Positions 21,601 through 33,357 of a stretch of DNA of 64,000 nucleotides are shown here, piece by piece. How positions within the stretch are numbered: position 1 is the first letter of the stretch; each line of letters begins with the position of its first letter. This DNA comes from Cryoendolithus antarcticus (Eukaryota > Ascomycota > Dothideomycetes > Cladosporiales > Cladosporiaceae), in assembly GCA_002077065.1 (NCBI GenBank), contig NAJO01000020.1, positions 806,001-870,000 on the forward strand, in the 5' to 3' direction. The notes beneath the pieces were generated by a model. That model was not told the origin of the DNA and ran no database searches. It saw only the letters and a list, made by a program, of their open reading frames with translations. The position numbers were made by a program, and so were the translations under genes.

Positions 21601-22552
21601 TCACGCTCGGTCAGCCTTCCGTCCAGTGACCACCATAACCTCCGCCGTGTAGTAGATTTCGTCCCTCGTCATCGCTTCCTCGGTTCGGCTTAGCTGCTCC
21701 CACTCGTCTCCACCCTCCCGCCATCGACTCCCCTCCCCGTCAGCGCTCGACACCATCTTCATCATTCCCCTCATAGCGCCCACGACCGCCAGACTAAATC
21801 CCTTTCGAGTCTCCAGTACACGGTCCGATTCCAGCAAGTCTTGCCGCACGTCCTCGAAGCCTGCTGCTTCGATCATCGAATCAAGCCGTGCGACGTCCCT
21901 GAAGCCTACACCTCAGCCGTCGACTTCGCTGACGATGGCACGCCTGAACGCGTCGGTGGTATTGCGGATTTCGTACGCTGACGGGGAAGATTGGAGGACT
22001 GAGAGGTTGCTGTGGGATCCGTTAGTAAAAGGCGTTGCGGCTCAGAAAGAGTGCGGGTGGCTACCTACCCGACGTTGGCTTCCTCCCACTGCAGCCAACC
22101 GCCAGGCTTCAACAGCTTGAAGAGGTTCGTGCACGCTGTTTTCCAGGTCCCGGCCGTCAGACCGAGGATCAGGAGCCGGAGGTGGAGGACGTCGAATGGG
22201 CCTTCTAGTTCGGCAGGTATGGCATCCAAGATGTTGAGCGTGGAGAAGCTGAAGTTCACGGGCCAGCTGGGAGGAAACTGCACGTCGCTGATATCGAGGC
22301 CGTGAAATCTTGATGAGAGCGTGAGCAGCTTGGCAGATGCCCGGGGAGAGCTAGGGCTTACCTCCAATCCTTTGCATTGGGTTGGCTAGCGACGTCTAGC
22401 AGCCATGCACCTGTGCCTGTGCCGACGTCCGCTATCACGACGTCCTGTCATGCAAGAGTCTCGACGATGCGGGGGTGCAACAGGTGGCCTATGTTCGTCT
22501 TCCAAACGATATGCTGGGCTTCCAAACGTCTGCTCTCATTGGTCCTTGCCAT
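21601..22552 (-). pseudogene. LaeA-like SAM methyltransferase with two in-frame TGA stops
   Basis: Class I methyltransferase of the fungal LaeA/UMTA type. The frame reads ESRRLEAQHIVWKTNIGHLL, motif I ADVGTGTGAWLLDVASQ, FHGLDISDVQFPP, DVLHLRLLILGLTAGTWKTA, LLKPGGWLQWEEANVG, and late ESDRVLETRKGFSLAVVGAM. Two introns fit in phase: one with donor GTAAGC near 22364, and one with donor GTAGGT near 22060 and acceptor CCCACAG. Two TGA codons interrupt the same continuous frame: 22450-22448, just before motif I, and 21915-21913, before GVGFRDVARLDSMIEAAGF. No intron can remove either. Both could come from CGA by one C-to-T change. It is therefore probably a pseudogene, or the assembly has two base errors. 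A related, also damaged copy is at 34181-35180. Confidence 0.78.
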
Positions 22553-23311
22553 TCTGCTTGGTCGGATTGATAACCTGGAGCGTAGACAGGTAGATGGGAC
22601 GGGACTGTGAAAGGAATAGTGGACGTCTGGGACGTGGTGTATAGCTAGCTGTCAAAAGATCCAGCTGACCTACAACTGACGGCTACTCCATTCGTCACAG
22701 CCAGCATCACCATTGTAACCCAAAGCGCAATGCTAGTATAAGCATTTGCCTCTTTACACATATTCCCATCAGATCCGGCAGTCGGCCTGAAGTCGTCACA
22801 GGCCGTAAACCATAAAAGCTAATGTGGGAGTGGATCTTGATCCCAGCGCTCGTCAAGGCCATCCATTCCTTCACCTCTACCCAAGCTCCAGGGTGCCTTG
22901 CTACCAAGCCCAAAGATAGGCCCGTTCGATAGCTCTGTCCACGCTAGCTTCAAAGCGTGATCCTAATGCTTGCGAATGCGGTGACAGCTGAGGTGAGGTG
23001 TACTCAGATACCGAGAGGGGGCTTAGGTCAAGCGTCGAATTCAAAGTTCGGCTGCGACTTTCCGAGTGCCGGGAAGCTGGGGGCCTAAGGTCTCGTGCGT
23101 TGAAAGTGCACCAGGCCTGACAGCAATCTCACTTGGTCATTGACTCGTCGCATTCCGATTTCCGAAGCTGAGAGATGCTGATGATGGTTACATCCGCGTG
23201 AGTCTCTCAAGACCTCATCATACCACGGCCGAGCCAGCGAGAATCCGGCGCGCACTTAGATTCGGGCTCGGGGTGATCAAATCGCATGCATCCGTGTAAG
23301 ATACGCAGAAA
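22553..23311. other. Intergenic region
   Basis: This lies upstream of the methyltransferase pseudogene and downstream of SMC4. One 68-codon frame (22707-22913, minus) has no supporting feature. I see no repeat or RNA gene. Confidence 0.5.
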
Positions 23312-26300
23312 TCAGTGCGCCGTGATGTAGTCCCGATTCTCGACCGTGACGCTTTTCGTCTATCGCACAAACAGTCAGCTTGTGTCCAGAACCAAGGCGT
23401 CGGACTCTTGGACAACAATAGTACTCACCATATGGTTGACCTTGTACACCCCCACCAACCGCTCCGCCAACTCGAACATATTGTTCCGCAACGAGATAAC
23501 AATGAACTGCGCGTTCTTCGTCCGCTCCTTGATGTAGGCTGCCACAATCGATACCTAACGAAGTCCATGTCAGCATCGCCCTCATCCATCTCTAAACACA
23601 GAATCGCCACTCACATTTCTGAAATCCAACGCCGCATCAATCTCATCCATAACATACAACGGCGTCGGCCGAAAACAATGCAGCGCAAACACCAACGCCA
23701 AACTGCTCAACGTCTTCTCTCCTCCACTCAAATTCGCGATATTCTTCCAGCTCTTCTTCGGCGGCATCACGCTGAACAGAATCCCTTCCGCGAAAGGATC
23801 CAGGCTGTCGACGAGCTCGAGCTCGGCGTTGCCGCCCATGGTGATCATCTGGTACATTTCCTTGAGACGGAGGGAAATGAGGGAGAAGCCTGCCATGAAA
23901 CCTTCAAGGCGCAGGCGGCGGAGGGAGTCGGTTCTTGACTTCGCGGAATCTCGTAGTGATAGCGATTCGTTCAACGATTCGAGGCGGGAGGAGTGTTCAT
24001 TGCAGCGGCGGCGGTACTCGGCCAGTACTGTCAGCTCGACCGCGGTGGCCGTCCGCTCCTCCAACCCAGCGATCGACGCTTTCAGGTGGTCTTTACTCAG
24101 ATCCGCGATCTCGTCCGGACACAGTGCTGCTGGAGGCTCACGCGGCAACTCCTCGCCGTCCTCGCTATAGTTCGTAAGGATCAGCTTACCTAGCTTCTCC
24201 TCCCAGTGATGCAGCCGCTTCTCGTTGTCGGCTAGGATTTTCTGGTGCTCGGTGAGTTTGTTCCGCAGCTCTACCTCAGCGCCTCTCGTCTCGTAAAGTT
24301 CCGCAATCTGCGCGTCAAGCGTCGATTTGAGCGTTGCGAGTTCCTCTTTCCGCTCGTCGAGTGCTTGCTGAGCTTCTTCGGCTTGGCGGCGAAAGCCGGA
24401 GGTGTCTTTACTCTGGTTGCGGACATCGGTCTCGACTTTCTCTTGCTCGCTAGCTAACTTCTCAAGCTCGGCGGTGGTCTCGGAGTGCGTGGATTCGTGC
24501 TTCTTGCCTTGCTTCTCGGCCTTCGTCTGGCTGATGTCAGCAGCACTGAGCTCCTCCGCGCGGGTGTCGATCTCCTCTTTGAGACCGTCGACCTTGCTTT
24601 TCTGGCTGCGAAGCTTGAGGCCGCCGACTTCCATGATCTTGTCTTGGAGGGTTTGAATCTCGACTTCGATGCCGGCGCTCTCTGACTGAAGTTTCTCGAC
24701 TTCCTTTTGCAGCGAAGCGATCGACTTCTCGAGACTGGAGATCTTGGACTTCTCAATCTTCGAAGGCTGCTGCTCGGCGCCGATCTCTTGGATGCGCTTC
24801 TGTGCATCGGTGATGTTGCGCTCTATGCTGTCGAGCTCAAGCCCTAGCTTTTGGGCTTGGGTATCAAGCATCGGCATCTGCGCTTGCAAATGTAGGAGCT
24901 GGCCTTGCAGCTCCCGCTGCGACTCCTGTAGCTCTGCATACTTCTGCTCCACTGCATCTCGATCTACTTCCAGCTTGCCTACTTGCTCTTTCGAGATATC
25001 TGAGGTGAGCTGGCTCGACATGCCGCCCTTTGCCATCTTCGTGCCACCACCGCTCATCGTGCCGGACTTGTCGATCAGCTGGCCATCGAGCGTAACGACA
25101 CGCCATCGCTTCGCACCGTAAGCAATACGATTCGCTTGCTCGAGGTCTTTCGCCACGAGCGTATTCTGCAGTACACTGTAGAAGGCTGGTTTGAAGCGGT
25201 CGTGCTTGCTCTTGACTAGATCGAAGAGGCGGGGGACGTTCTCGGGTGTCTCGAGAGCGGCTAGATCGCGTTGTGCTAGTCGGTCTAGGAGGATGAAGTT
25301 CGCGCGGCCGAGGTTATTCTTTCGGAGGTAGTCGATGCACTGTTGGCCGACTTCGACCGTATCAACAACGAGGTTGTCAAGGGCCGGACATGCCGTGGAG
25401 ATCGCGACATCATACTTCTGGTCAATGGCTCCGAGGTTGCCGAGCCTGCCGTGGAAGCCGTCGATGCGGCCAGATTCCTTCAGTCGGTTCAAGCCAGAAA
25501 GCACATTTCCCTGGCTTTGAGTAGAAGATAGGCTGGCACGAGCTTCATCGGCCTTTTCCCTGGCGCCAGACAACTTCGCCTTGAGCTTCGGCTCTTCAGT
25601 CGAGAGCTGATCAACCTGCTGCTGCAACTTCTGCGTCTCCTTCTCTGCGTTCTTACGCTGCTTCTTGGAGGTCTCGAGCTCTGCGGTCTTGACTGCCTGT
25701 TGCTCCTGCAACGTCGCAATCTTAGCCTCTGTCTCAGCCACGGCGGTCGCGCCCGCACTCTCTCGCTCGTGCAGAATGTCGAGCTCACTTTGCGCGACCG
25801 CCATTGCCGACTGCTTCTCGTTGATCTTGGCATTCCAGGGCTCCAGCAACTTCTGCTTTCCGGCAATTTCGTCACTAAGACCTTGGGTCTTGCCCTTGAG
25901 GCTCTGCCGGATCTCAGTGAGCTTCTCATCTTCTGCCTGCATCTCCCGCTCCAGCTCCTCGATCTCGCCAGTAATCCGTTCGATATCCTCAGCAGCTTGC
26001 TTGGCCTGTGTTGAGGACTCCTGTTTGCCGTACTTCGCGCTCTCGAAGGTCCTCTCGAGCTTTTTGGCCTTGTTAGCAAGAAATTTCTTCTTCTCCTCGA
26101 ACTTGACAGTGTCTTTGTCTAGCTTCGCAAGTTCTTTCACGATACCCTGCGTGTCTTTCTCGAGCTTCTCATACTCCTTCGAGCCAGCCTTGTACTCCCT
26201 CTCGAGCCGCTTGATGTCGTCCTCGCTACCTTGATGTCTTTGTAGCTCCTCGTTCAGCTGCTCCTGGACCTGAGCGATAGCTTCGTCGGTCACTTGAATG

Positions 26301-27802
26301 TTGTCGCCGCACTCTGATACATACAGTTGATAGAGTGCTGATTGCTTCGACGCAAGATCATTCTCGTCACGAATGTAGGCCAGAGCCTTGTTCTTCTTGT
26401 CTTCGAGCCCGTTCTTCTCCTTCTCAACGTGCTGCACTCGAGTGCTCTTCTCAAGGCAGACTTCGTTGAGCTGCTCAGTCTCTGCTGCAGCTTCATCGAT
26501 GGGTGTCTTGTACTTTGAAGTGCCGATGATGTCTTCCAGGTACTCGAGCAGGCCGTCATCGTGCTCGGACGCAGCTTTGGGCTTCATTTGTGCGATCGAC
26601 TCCACCTCGCCCTGCAGAATCAGAAAGCGCTTGTGATCTAGATCCACCCCCTTATCCCTTAGCAGCGTGGTGACAGCCGTGAAATCTGACGTCCTGCCGT
26701 TGATGTAGTATTTGCTGCTGTTATTCTTGAAAGCTCTTCTCGATACAAGCAGTTGTGAATCTGGCACAATGACTGTACTCCCATCAGGCTGGTCCATCAC
26801 TTCCTGGAATTGCACTTCAACCTCGCAAAATTCCAGATCTGGAAAGCCAGCACTGTTGTGTATGAGCGCCGAAATCTTGCCTTGTCGCATCTTGCTTGCT
26901 CGGAAACCGAACACGAATAGCAGCGAATCGATGACATTGCTCTTGCCTGATCCGTTGGGTCCTACGACCGAGGAGAAAGAAGCGTGGAAAGGTCCGACCG
27001 CTTGCCTCCCAGCGTAGGACTTGAAGTTCGTTAAGATCAAGTAAGTGATTGTCATCCTTGCCGTAGGCTCAGATGGCTCTTGCATCTGCGGCACGCCCAA
27101 TGCTCTTGTCCGCACCACGATGTCCATTGGACGCTCCATCTGCGTGACCTGTGCGTCCACTTTCCGCACCTCAGTCTTGACTGCCCGCTCTGGCGAGAGT
27201 GCCTTGACCGTAGCCTGGGTCTCATCCTCCACCATGGAAGTATTCTCGTCCACCGGATCCAGAGTTCTCGAGACAGCTCTCGGCGTCCGCTCATTCACAG
27301 CTGTCTCGGTGATGTCCGTCAGTGGCGTGCCATGCCTCAATGCTGTAGGCTCAGGCGAGGCTGTTGGCTCAGGCGTGAGCATGGAGGCCTCCAGATCCGG
27401 CGCATCCGAAGCGATGCTGACTTGCGACACGCGACTTTTCCGTGCAGCACGCGCACCTTTGACTGTTCGTCGCTTGGGCGCGGCCTTCTTCGTGGGTGAG
27501 GTCGGACCATCTACTACGCTCTCCGGAGGGCTGAAGATCTGTGAGGGTTCTATCGATTCGCCGATTCGTGTGCGTCGAGCTGCCGCTCTTCTTGGAGTGG
27601 TAGCAGTGCTCGCTGTTGTTCGTCGTCGTGGTGAGGATCGCGCATTCTTCGGAACAGATGCGTAATCCTCTTGGTCTTCGTCGGCCGGCTGTGAGTGAGA
27701 AATGGCACTGTTCTCGATGTCCGAGCTGTTGTCGTCCTCCACTACTACTTTTCGCCTGCTCGCTGCCCGACGCGATGGCCGCTCTGGCGATGCTGCGGAC
27801 AT
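23312..27802 (-). CDS. smc4: Condensin subunit SMC4
   Basis: ATPase core of condensin, about 1453 residues in three exons: 27802-23615, 23554-23429 and 23359-23312. A roughly 250-residue disordered, Arg/Ser/Thr/Pro-rich N-terminal extension precedes the head domain. The head starts ITYLILTNFKSYAGRQAVGP with Walker A VGPNGSGKSNVIDSLLFVFG. Long coiled coils flank a hinge (around GFHGRLGNLGAIDQKYDVAI and VVTLDGQLIDKSGTMSGGGT). The C-terminal head has the ABC signature NLSGGEKTLSSLALVFALH and Walker B PLYVMDEIDAALDFRN. Splicing the last two introns yields VSIVAAYIKERTKNAQFIVI, LVGVYKVNHM and the family-typical end TKSVTVENRDYITAH. FKSYAG and the signature distinguish SMC4 from SMC1-3. Confidence 0.97.
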
Positions 27803-28188
27803 TCTGTCGGTCTCGCGCTCGGTACAGTCGTCGTTGGTGTCGTCAATGTCGCCGGCGCATCTTCGTCTCGTAGTGCAGCTCAGAGTAAACAAACGGAACC
27901 CCTTCCGCGTCTGAGACAGGGTTCGTCGGCACGAGCCTTCTTGTGGCGCGTTCCGACGTTCCGGGGTGGAGAACAACCGTGAGGTGCACCACCACTCACG
28001 GCTCCACGACAGAGCGCCTCGCAGCAAGTATCTCGGACAATTTTTACACATCCCTGGCACAGAGACATGTGCCTTGCCATGAACAGACAGTCGAGTCACT
28101 ACAATCACTACTACAGTGACTGCGCTTCATGCGCCTGGATCAGCCTGAGCAGCGAGACGGAGTAAGCTGGGGGTTGTGAATATACAGC
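27803..28188. promoter_or_regulatory. Divergent promoter, SMC4 / F-box gene
   Basis: The 386-bp spacer lies between outward-facing start codons. The frame continuing upstream of the SMC4 ATG is Cys/Arg-rich and not protein-like. No certain TATA box was seen; a short ATATACAG lies just before the F-box ATG. Confidence 0.45.
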
Positions 28189-31084
28189 ATGGAGGGTGTT
28201 GTATCGTCCACCGCCTCGACAGGCCAAAGTGAAGCTGGCGCAGCGACTCTCCACGAGGATGACAGTAGACACTATGCGACCACGGCTTCACAAGTCCCCA
28301 AGCCGACACTCACATCAGCACCTATACTCCCTCCCAGCCTCCCACTTGAGCCAAACGCCAAGAACATGGGCACTCGCTTTCACGAAGATTGTCACGAGAT
28401 TGACATGTCGGGACCTCGACTGCGCTCCAGTCGGGTATGGAAGGGCAAAGGGAAGGAGGCCGTCAGCATAGAGAAGGAAGCTAAGAAACCTCTTGGATTG
28501 CTGGATTTGCCCGTGGATGTGCTGAAGGACATCGTACGCGAGGTCACGCACACAAATGACTTGACTTCGTTGGCGCTCTGTCATAGTGCGCTGCATCGCT
28601 TGACGACACCTCACATCTACTCTCGCTTCGACATTGTCTGGCCTGATAGCACCACGCATTCAGAGCCGAGATCCGGCGTGGACGCGCTTACGTATGGTCT
28701 CGCAACCCTGGTCATGGCAGAGGAGGTGTTTGGAGAAGCTCCAGAGCAACGCGAAGCGCAGAGCAACCGCTTCGTGAAGTCTGGCCAGGGCAGAGCAACG
28801 GACATGGCCGTGAGGCGGCGAAGAGGCAACCACTACGCTCACTTCACAAGGAAATTCTCGCTGGGCAACGGACCTGCGGACTGGGTGCAGGAGTATCTCA
28901 TTTCCAAGGAGGGAGGCAAGATGCTCGGCACACTTGTAGCACTGGCTGTAGCGCGAATGCGTGCATTGGAGACGTTCGTCTGGGACATGCCGACTGGCAT
29001 CCTGCGCGATGTCTGGGCAGCACTTGCATCGCTGGGCGACCGTGAAGCTTGCCGACTGGAGAAAGTCTGGGTGCGCTTCCATGACAACTCATATGACAAT
29101 CTGACGCCTCCACCCCCACCGTATGCCGCTGCGATGCCAGCACTACATCCAAACCTTGCGCAGAGCAGTATACTCAGACCTGCTTCGCAGATCAAGCCCG
29201 CAGATCTGGATCGCGTAGAGCACCCTAGCTTTTCGGGGCTGCCTGCACTGCGAAGTCTGAGTGTGCTAGACATCGATGAGCTGGCTTACATTGACGAGAT
29301 GGCAGTTTTGATCGGTCGCTCACTGGATAAACTACGTGAGTTGAGAGTTGGCATTGCACGACACGCAGTCACGCGAAGCTGGGCAACCGTCTGGGAGGGT
29401 GACAATTTGCCGCAGGTGGACACAGAGAATCCGACAGCTGGGTTCCTCACTATTGGGGAGAAGCGGCAGGGTGGAGTATTAGGAACTCTCGTGGGCTTCG
29501 TACACGACATGAGGCCGAAAGTTGAGCTACCTCTTCGGAGGAAGAAGCGGTCGATGGCTCCGCCACCAGAGCTGGCATGCACCTCTACGGCATCTGCTGT
29601 TGCTCCTCGCAGACCTTCAGAAGAAGGCACCGATGTCGAAGCGGCTGCAGCGTCGGTTGAAGCTGCTACATCACCGCCCTTGTTCTCGCCAGGACTCAGT
29701 CCACATTACACAGATTCTGCCTTGGATAACGATCCTCTCGTCGCATGCAGTGGCTCTCCATCACCGCAACCTCCACCATCAAGCTCAATACCTCCCGAAC
29801 TACCTCCTGACGACCCTGACGACATGTCCGACACAGAATCAGTACCTGAAGCACCCAGACCGAAGCGACTGGAACACCGCCTCTCACTCGATAAGCTCGA
29901 GCTCGAGCGCGTGGCTCTCTCCATACCAGTCCTCCGCGCAGCAATAGACTGGTCCCGCCTAACCTCCCTCACACTGCTTCACTGTCAGAACCACGAAGCC
30001 TTCTGGAAATCGCTTCGTCGAATCTTCTGCCCTACACCCAAGTCTCCTTCCTACTCCACATCCCGGCGGGCGTCCAATAGCTGTACACCCCGTAAGAGCC
30101 ACAAGAACTCCATCACGTCTTCCGGGCTTGAAATGCAGTACAATCTCAACCTGAAGCGAATACACACTAACACTGTCTCCTCATCTCTCATATCCTTCCT
30201 GAAAGAAACCCTCGCGCCTAACAGTCTCGAAGTGCTCTTCTTGCAAGAAGGACGAAGCTACTCGTCCGCGGTCACGATAGATGCGATCTATCGCGGTCCC
30301 TTACGACGCCATCGCCAATCCCTTCGCAAGATCTTGATTGACAGCTCGGAGAAGAACGCCGAAGGCCAACCGACTAGCTCCTCGAAGTGGCGACGCTGGA
30401 TGCTCACAAGAGATATCTTGGCATTTATTTGTAGTGGCAAGATGCCTGCGCTGCGAGAGCTGGGTATGGCGGTCGATTATCATGACTGGGTAAGCGCCTT
30501 CTCCCTCACATTATCACTTAACTGTGTATTGACGATTGTTAAAGCACTTCTTCCTCCAACGTCTGCCCTCGATCCCCCACCTCCGCAGTCTCTACATTCC
30601 CTTCCTCGCCGACCACGTGCACGGCGCGAGTGTCGATCCGCGAGAGCTCGCATCACAAATTGTCGACATTGTGGCGCTGCGACCGGAGGTCGAGCTGTGC
30701 TACATGGGCATAGCGAACAAGTGTTTCGAGATCCTCGAAACGCGCAAGGATCACGACAGCCGCAACGAATCCCGACTTGGTCTAGGGCGGGACCACGACA
30801 ACGATGCCTCCGGCTCTGGAGCAGAGGATGCTGACGATGACGGAGATGAAGACGGAGATGAAGACGGAGATGAAGACGGCGATGACGAGGAGGAAGCAGA
30901 GACTGGGGAAGAGACTGAGAGTGATGTCGAGGAGTCTGGGGATGGGGAGGACAGCGAAAGCGAGAGCGAGGGCAGTGTAGGGGCTGGAGGGAAGGGTAGT
31001 GGACCAGCACGGCTGAGGTTGAGGGAGATCCTGTTTTACGATGATAAGGTTGCGGTGTTTAAGGCAAGGCATGGCAGGCTCTGA
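28189..31084 (+). CDS. Large F-box protein with acidic tail
   Basis: Two exons (28189-30489, 30545-31084), 946 residues. An F-box lies near residues 102-147: PLGLLDLPVDVLKDIVREVT, LTSLALCHSALHRLTTPHIY, which should bind Skp1 in an SCF ubiquitin ligase. Leucine-rich-repeat-like segments follow (LPALRSLSVLDIDEL, LDWSRLTSLTLLHCQ-type, LAPNSLEVLFLQEGR, MPALRELGMAVDYHDW and, after the intron, LPSIPHLRSLYIPFLADHV), probably the substrate-binding part. Central proline/serine linkers carry poly-Pro runs. The C-terminus has a long Asp/Glu tract with a DNA-level tandem repeat, then ARLRLREILFYDDKVAVF. The substrate is unknown. Similar large F-box/LRR proteins are common in Pezizomycotina. Confidence 0.85.
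30839..30886 (+). repeat. 12-bp coding tandem repeat (Asp-Gly-Asp-Glu)
   Basis: The unit GACGGAGATGAA occurs three times perfectly and a fourth time in altered form (GACGGCGATGAC). It encodes DGDE repeats in the acidic tail of the F-box protein. Perfect identity at the DNA level suggests recent slippage, so copy number may vary between strains. Confidence 0.9.
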
Positions 31085-31695
31085 GAGCCGATGGAGGAGT
31101 CAATGATGGCTTGGCACTGGGGTGCGACTGCGTTGATCGCAATCGCTCGGGCATGAGGGACGATGTGGCTATGAATTGATGTGATCAGGAAGGGAAAGAA
31201 AGGGCTGGAGCTGTAAATACATAGGTAATTGCACATATTAGGCCTATTGCTGGCACCTCGTTGCCGTGTTGCAGGGTCTTGTGGCATGTGATTTGGTTAA
31301 TCCTTAGGCATCATTCCTGCTTCCATCACAAGTGTTTCCGACTTCAGCTATTTGAAATCAGACAAACACCTCTTTTTCCCATACAATAATCCACTGCACG
31401 TTGAACACGCGCAACCCTACACAATAACAAGCTATCTATTGCGCCGTGCCCAAAGCTCACTCACATCCCTCTCAGACTACCTAGCATTGCGTTCGCAGCT
31501 GAACCTCACTCTTCAATCGGCCAGTCAATTGGTTTCCGAGGCTCATATCGCAGACTGCGCGTGTCCGTGGAACCTATACTGGACTGTGCACATCCCTTCG
31601 ACTAGGCGCAGCAATAGCAGACAGCAGCACAGCACAGCATACAGCATTCCCTCCAACCCCAAACTGGCGCGCTTAGCAGCCGCACCCACCACACA
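31085..31695. promoter_or_regulatory. Promoter and leader of DHH1
   Basis: The spacer holds the 3' end of the F-box gene and the 5' region of DHH1. From about 31290 to the DHH1 ATG at 31696 there is no ATG on the plus strand, about 400 nt, as expected for a long leader free of upstream starts. The last 100 bases are CA-rich. No TATA box is obvious. Confidence 0.55.
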
Positions 31696-33357
31696 ATGGC
31701 GTCGGAGGTAGCAGATCAGCTCAGCGCCACGAAACTCACAGGCAGCAATGGCAGCAACACACCGGGAAACGGCGCAGCGAGTAGTCCGGCACCCACCGGA
31801 GACTGGAAGGCTGGCCTGAAGCAACCCACAAAAGACGGCCGGGTGCAAACGGAGGACGTCACCGCAACAAAAGGCCTCGAATTCGAGGACTTCTACATCA
31901 AGCGCGAGCTGCTAATGGGCATCTTTGAAGCAGGGTTCGAGAAGCCTTCACCTATCCAAGAGGAGACGATTCCTGTTGCGATTACTGGACGAGATATATT
32001 GGCAAGAGCCAAGAACGGCACGGGCAAGACGGCAGCGTTCGTGATACCCACGCTGGAGCGGATCAATCCGAAGGTGCAGAAGACGCAGGCGCTACTGCTT
32101 GTGCCCACGCGAGAGTTGGCACTGCAGACGAGCCAGGTTTGCAAGACGCTGGGGAAGCATCTGGGGATCAATGTCATGGTCTTGACGGGCGGGACGGGAC
32201 TGAAAGACGATATCATACGGCTGAATGATACTGTGCATATCATTGTGGGCACACCAGGTCGCATTCTGGACATGGCATCGAGAGGTGTTGCGGACCTGTC
32301 AGCAGCACATACGTTCGTGATGGACGAGGCAGACAAGTTGCTCTCGCCCGAGTTCAGAATAGCGTGTGAGCAGCTGCTCAAATTCCACCCTGCAGATAGG
32401 CAGGTGATGCTGTTCTCCGCGACCTTCCCGGTTGTGGTAAAGGAGTTCAAGGATCTTCACATGCGCGATCCGCACGAGATCAATCTGATGGACGAGCTGA
32501 CACTACGAGGTGTGACGCAATACTACGCCTTCGTCGAAGAGAAGCAAAAAGTGCACTGCCTCAACACCCTCTTCAGCAAGCTTCAGATCAACCAGTCCAT
32601 CATCTTCTGCAACAGCACGACGCGTGTCGAGCTACTGGCAAAGAAGATCACAGAGCTCGGATACAACTGCTTTTACTCGCACGCCAAGATGCTACAACAT
32701 CACCGAAACCGCGTCTTCCATGACTTCCGCAACGGCGCCGTCCGGAATTTAGTCTGCTCAGATCTTCTGACACGAGGTATCGACATCCAGGCCGTGAACG
32801 TAGTGATCAACTTTGACTTCCCCAAGACCGCAGAGACCTACCTTCACCGCATCGGCAGATCCGGCCGCTTCGGTCACCTCGGTCTGGCCATCAATCTGAT
32901 CAACTGGGAGGACCGGTTCAACCTCTACAAGATCGAGCAGGAGCTTGGCACGGAGATCCAGCCGATTCCTAGTAATATTGAGAAGAGCCTCTACGTATAC
33001 GACCAGCCGGACAGTATTCCCCGGCCTATCAGCAGCGTGCAGCAGAACCAGCAGCCTCGGCCGCCGCCTGCCGGAGGGAGACAGCAGGGCACTGGGAGCG
33101 ATTTGCAGAATCCTGCGAACCGAACGGGAGGGTTTAGGGGTGGTAGAGGAGGTGGTCGAGGCGGTAGTGGTGGGTTTCAGGGACAGGGCCGTGGGCCGCC
33201 GAGACCGCAGGACGGGTCGGCGCCGGGGCTGCAACAGCAGCAGCAGCAGCAGAGACCACAGGGTGCTGGTGGATTCGCGTCGATGCAGCCTAGGCCGTCG
33301 GGACAGGGTCCTGCGCCTCCGCAGGCTCGACAAGCAGCGCCTCTGCCTCCAGGGTAG
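31696..33357 (+). CDS. dhh1: DEAD-box RNA helicase DHH1 (DDX6 type)
   Basis: Single exon, 553 residues. Dhh1 is the cytoplasmic P-body helicase that promotes decapping and translational repression. The motifs appear in order: the Q-motif region [20 protein letters not shown] and [13 protein letters not shown], Walker [46 protein letters not shown] (DEAD), [12 protein letters not shown] (SAT), then [36 protein letters not shown] and [38 protein letters not shown] closes the core as in DDX6 proteins. The C-terminal tail is Gly/Arg-rich ([14 protein letters not shown]), with a CAG-encoded glutamine run at about 33231-33253. The N-terminus [11 protein letters not shown] is the usual fungal one. 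Confidence 0.97.
   Translation: MASEVADQLSATKLTGSNGSNTPGNGAASSPAPTGDWKAGLKQPTKDGRVQTEDVTATKGLEFEDFYIKRELLMGIFEAGFEKPSPIQEETIPVAITGRDILARAKNGTGKTAAFVIPTLERINPKVQKTQALLLVPTRELALQTSQVCKTLGKHLGINVMVLTGGTGLKDDIIRLNDTVHIIVGTPGRILDMASRGVADLSAAHTFVMDEADKLLSPEFRIACEQLLKFHPADRQVMLFSATFPVVVKEFKDLHMRDPHEINLMDELTLRGVTQYYAFVEEKQKVHCLNTLFSKLQINQSIIFCNSTTRVELLAKKITELGYNCFYSHAKMLQHHRNRVFHDFRNGAVRNLVCSDLLTRGIDIQAVNVVINFDFPKTAETYLHRIGRSGRFGHLGLAINLINWEDRFNLYKIEQELGTEIQPIPSNIEKSLYVYDQPDSIPRPISSVQQNQQPRPPPAGGRQQGTGSDLQNPANRTGGFRGGRGGGRGGSGGFQGQGRGPPRPQDGSAPGLQQQQQQQRPQGAGGFASMQPRPSGQGPAPPQARQAAPLPPG

Noticed and set aside
21901..22460. TGA codons in the methyltransferase read as selenocysteine or as repeat-induced point mutation
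   Set aside because: Most fungi, including ascomycetes, lack selenocysteine insertion, and the inferred CGA to TGA changes are at CpG, not the CpA preferred by that process.
23315..23938. 207-codon plus-strand frame
   Set aside because: Antisense to the SMC4 3' exons, which splice into the expected C-terminus.
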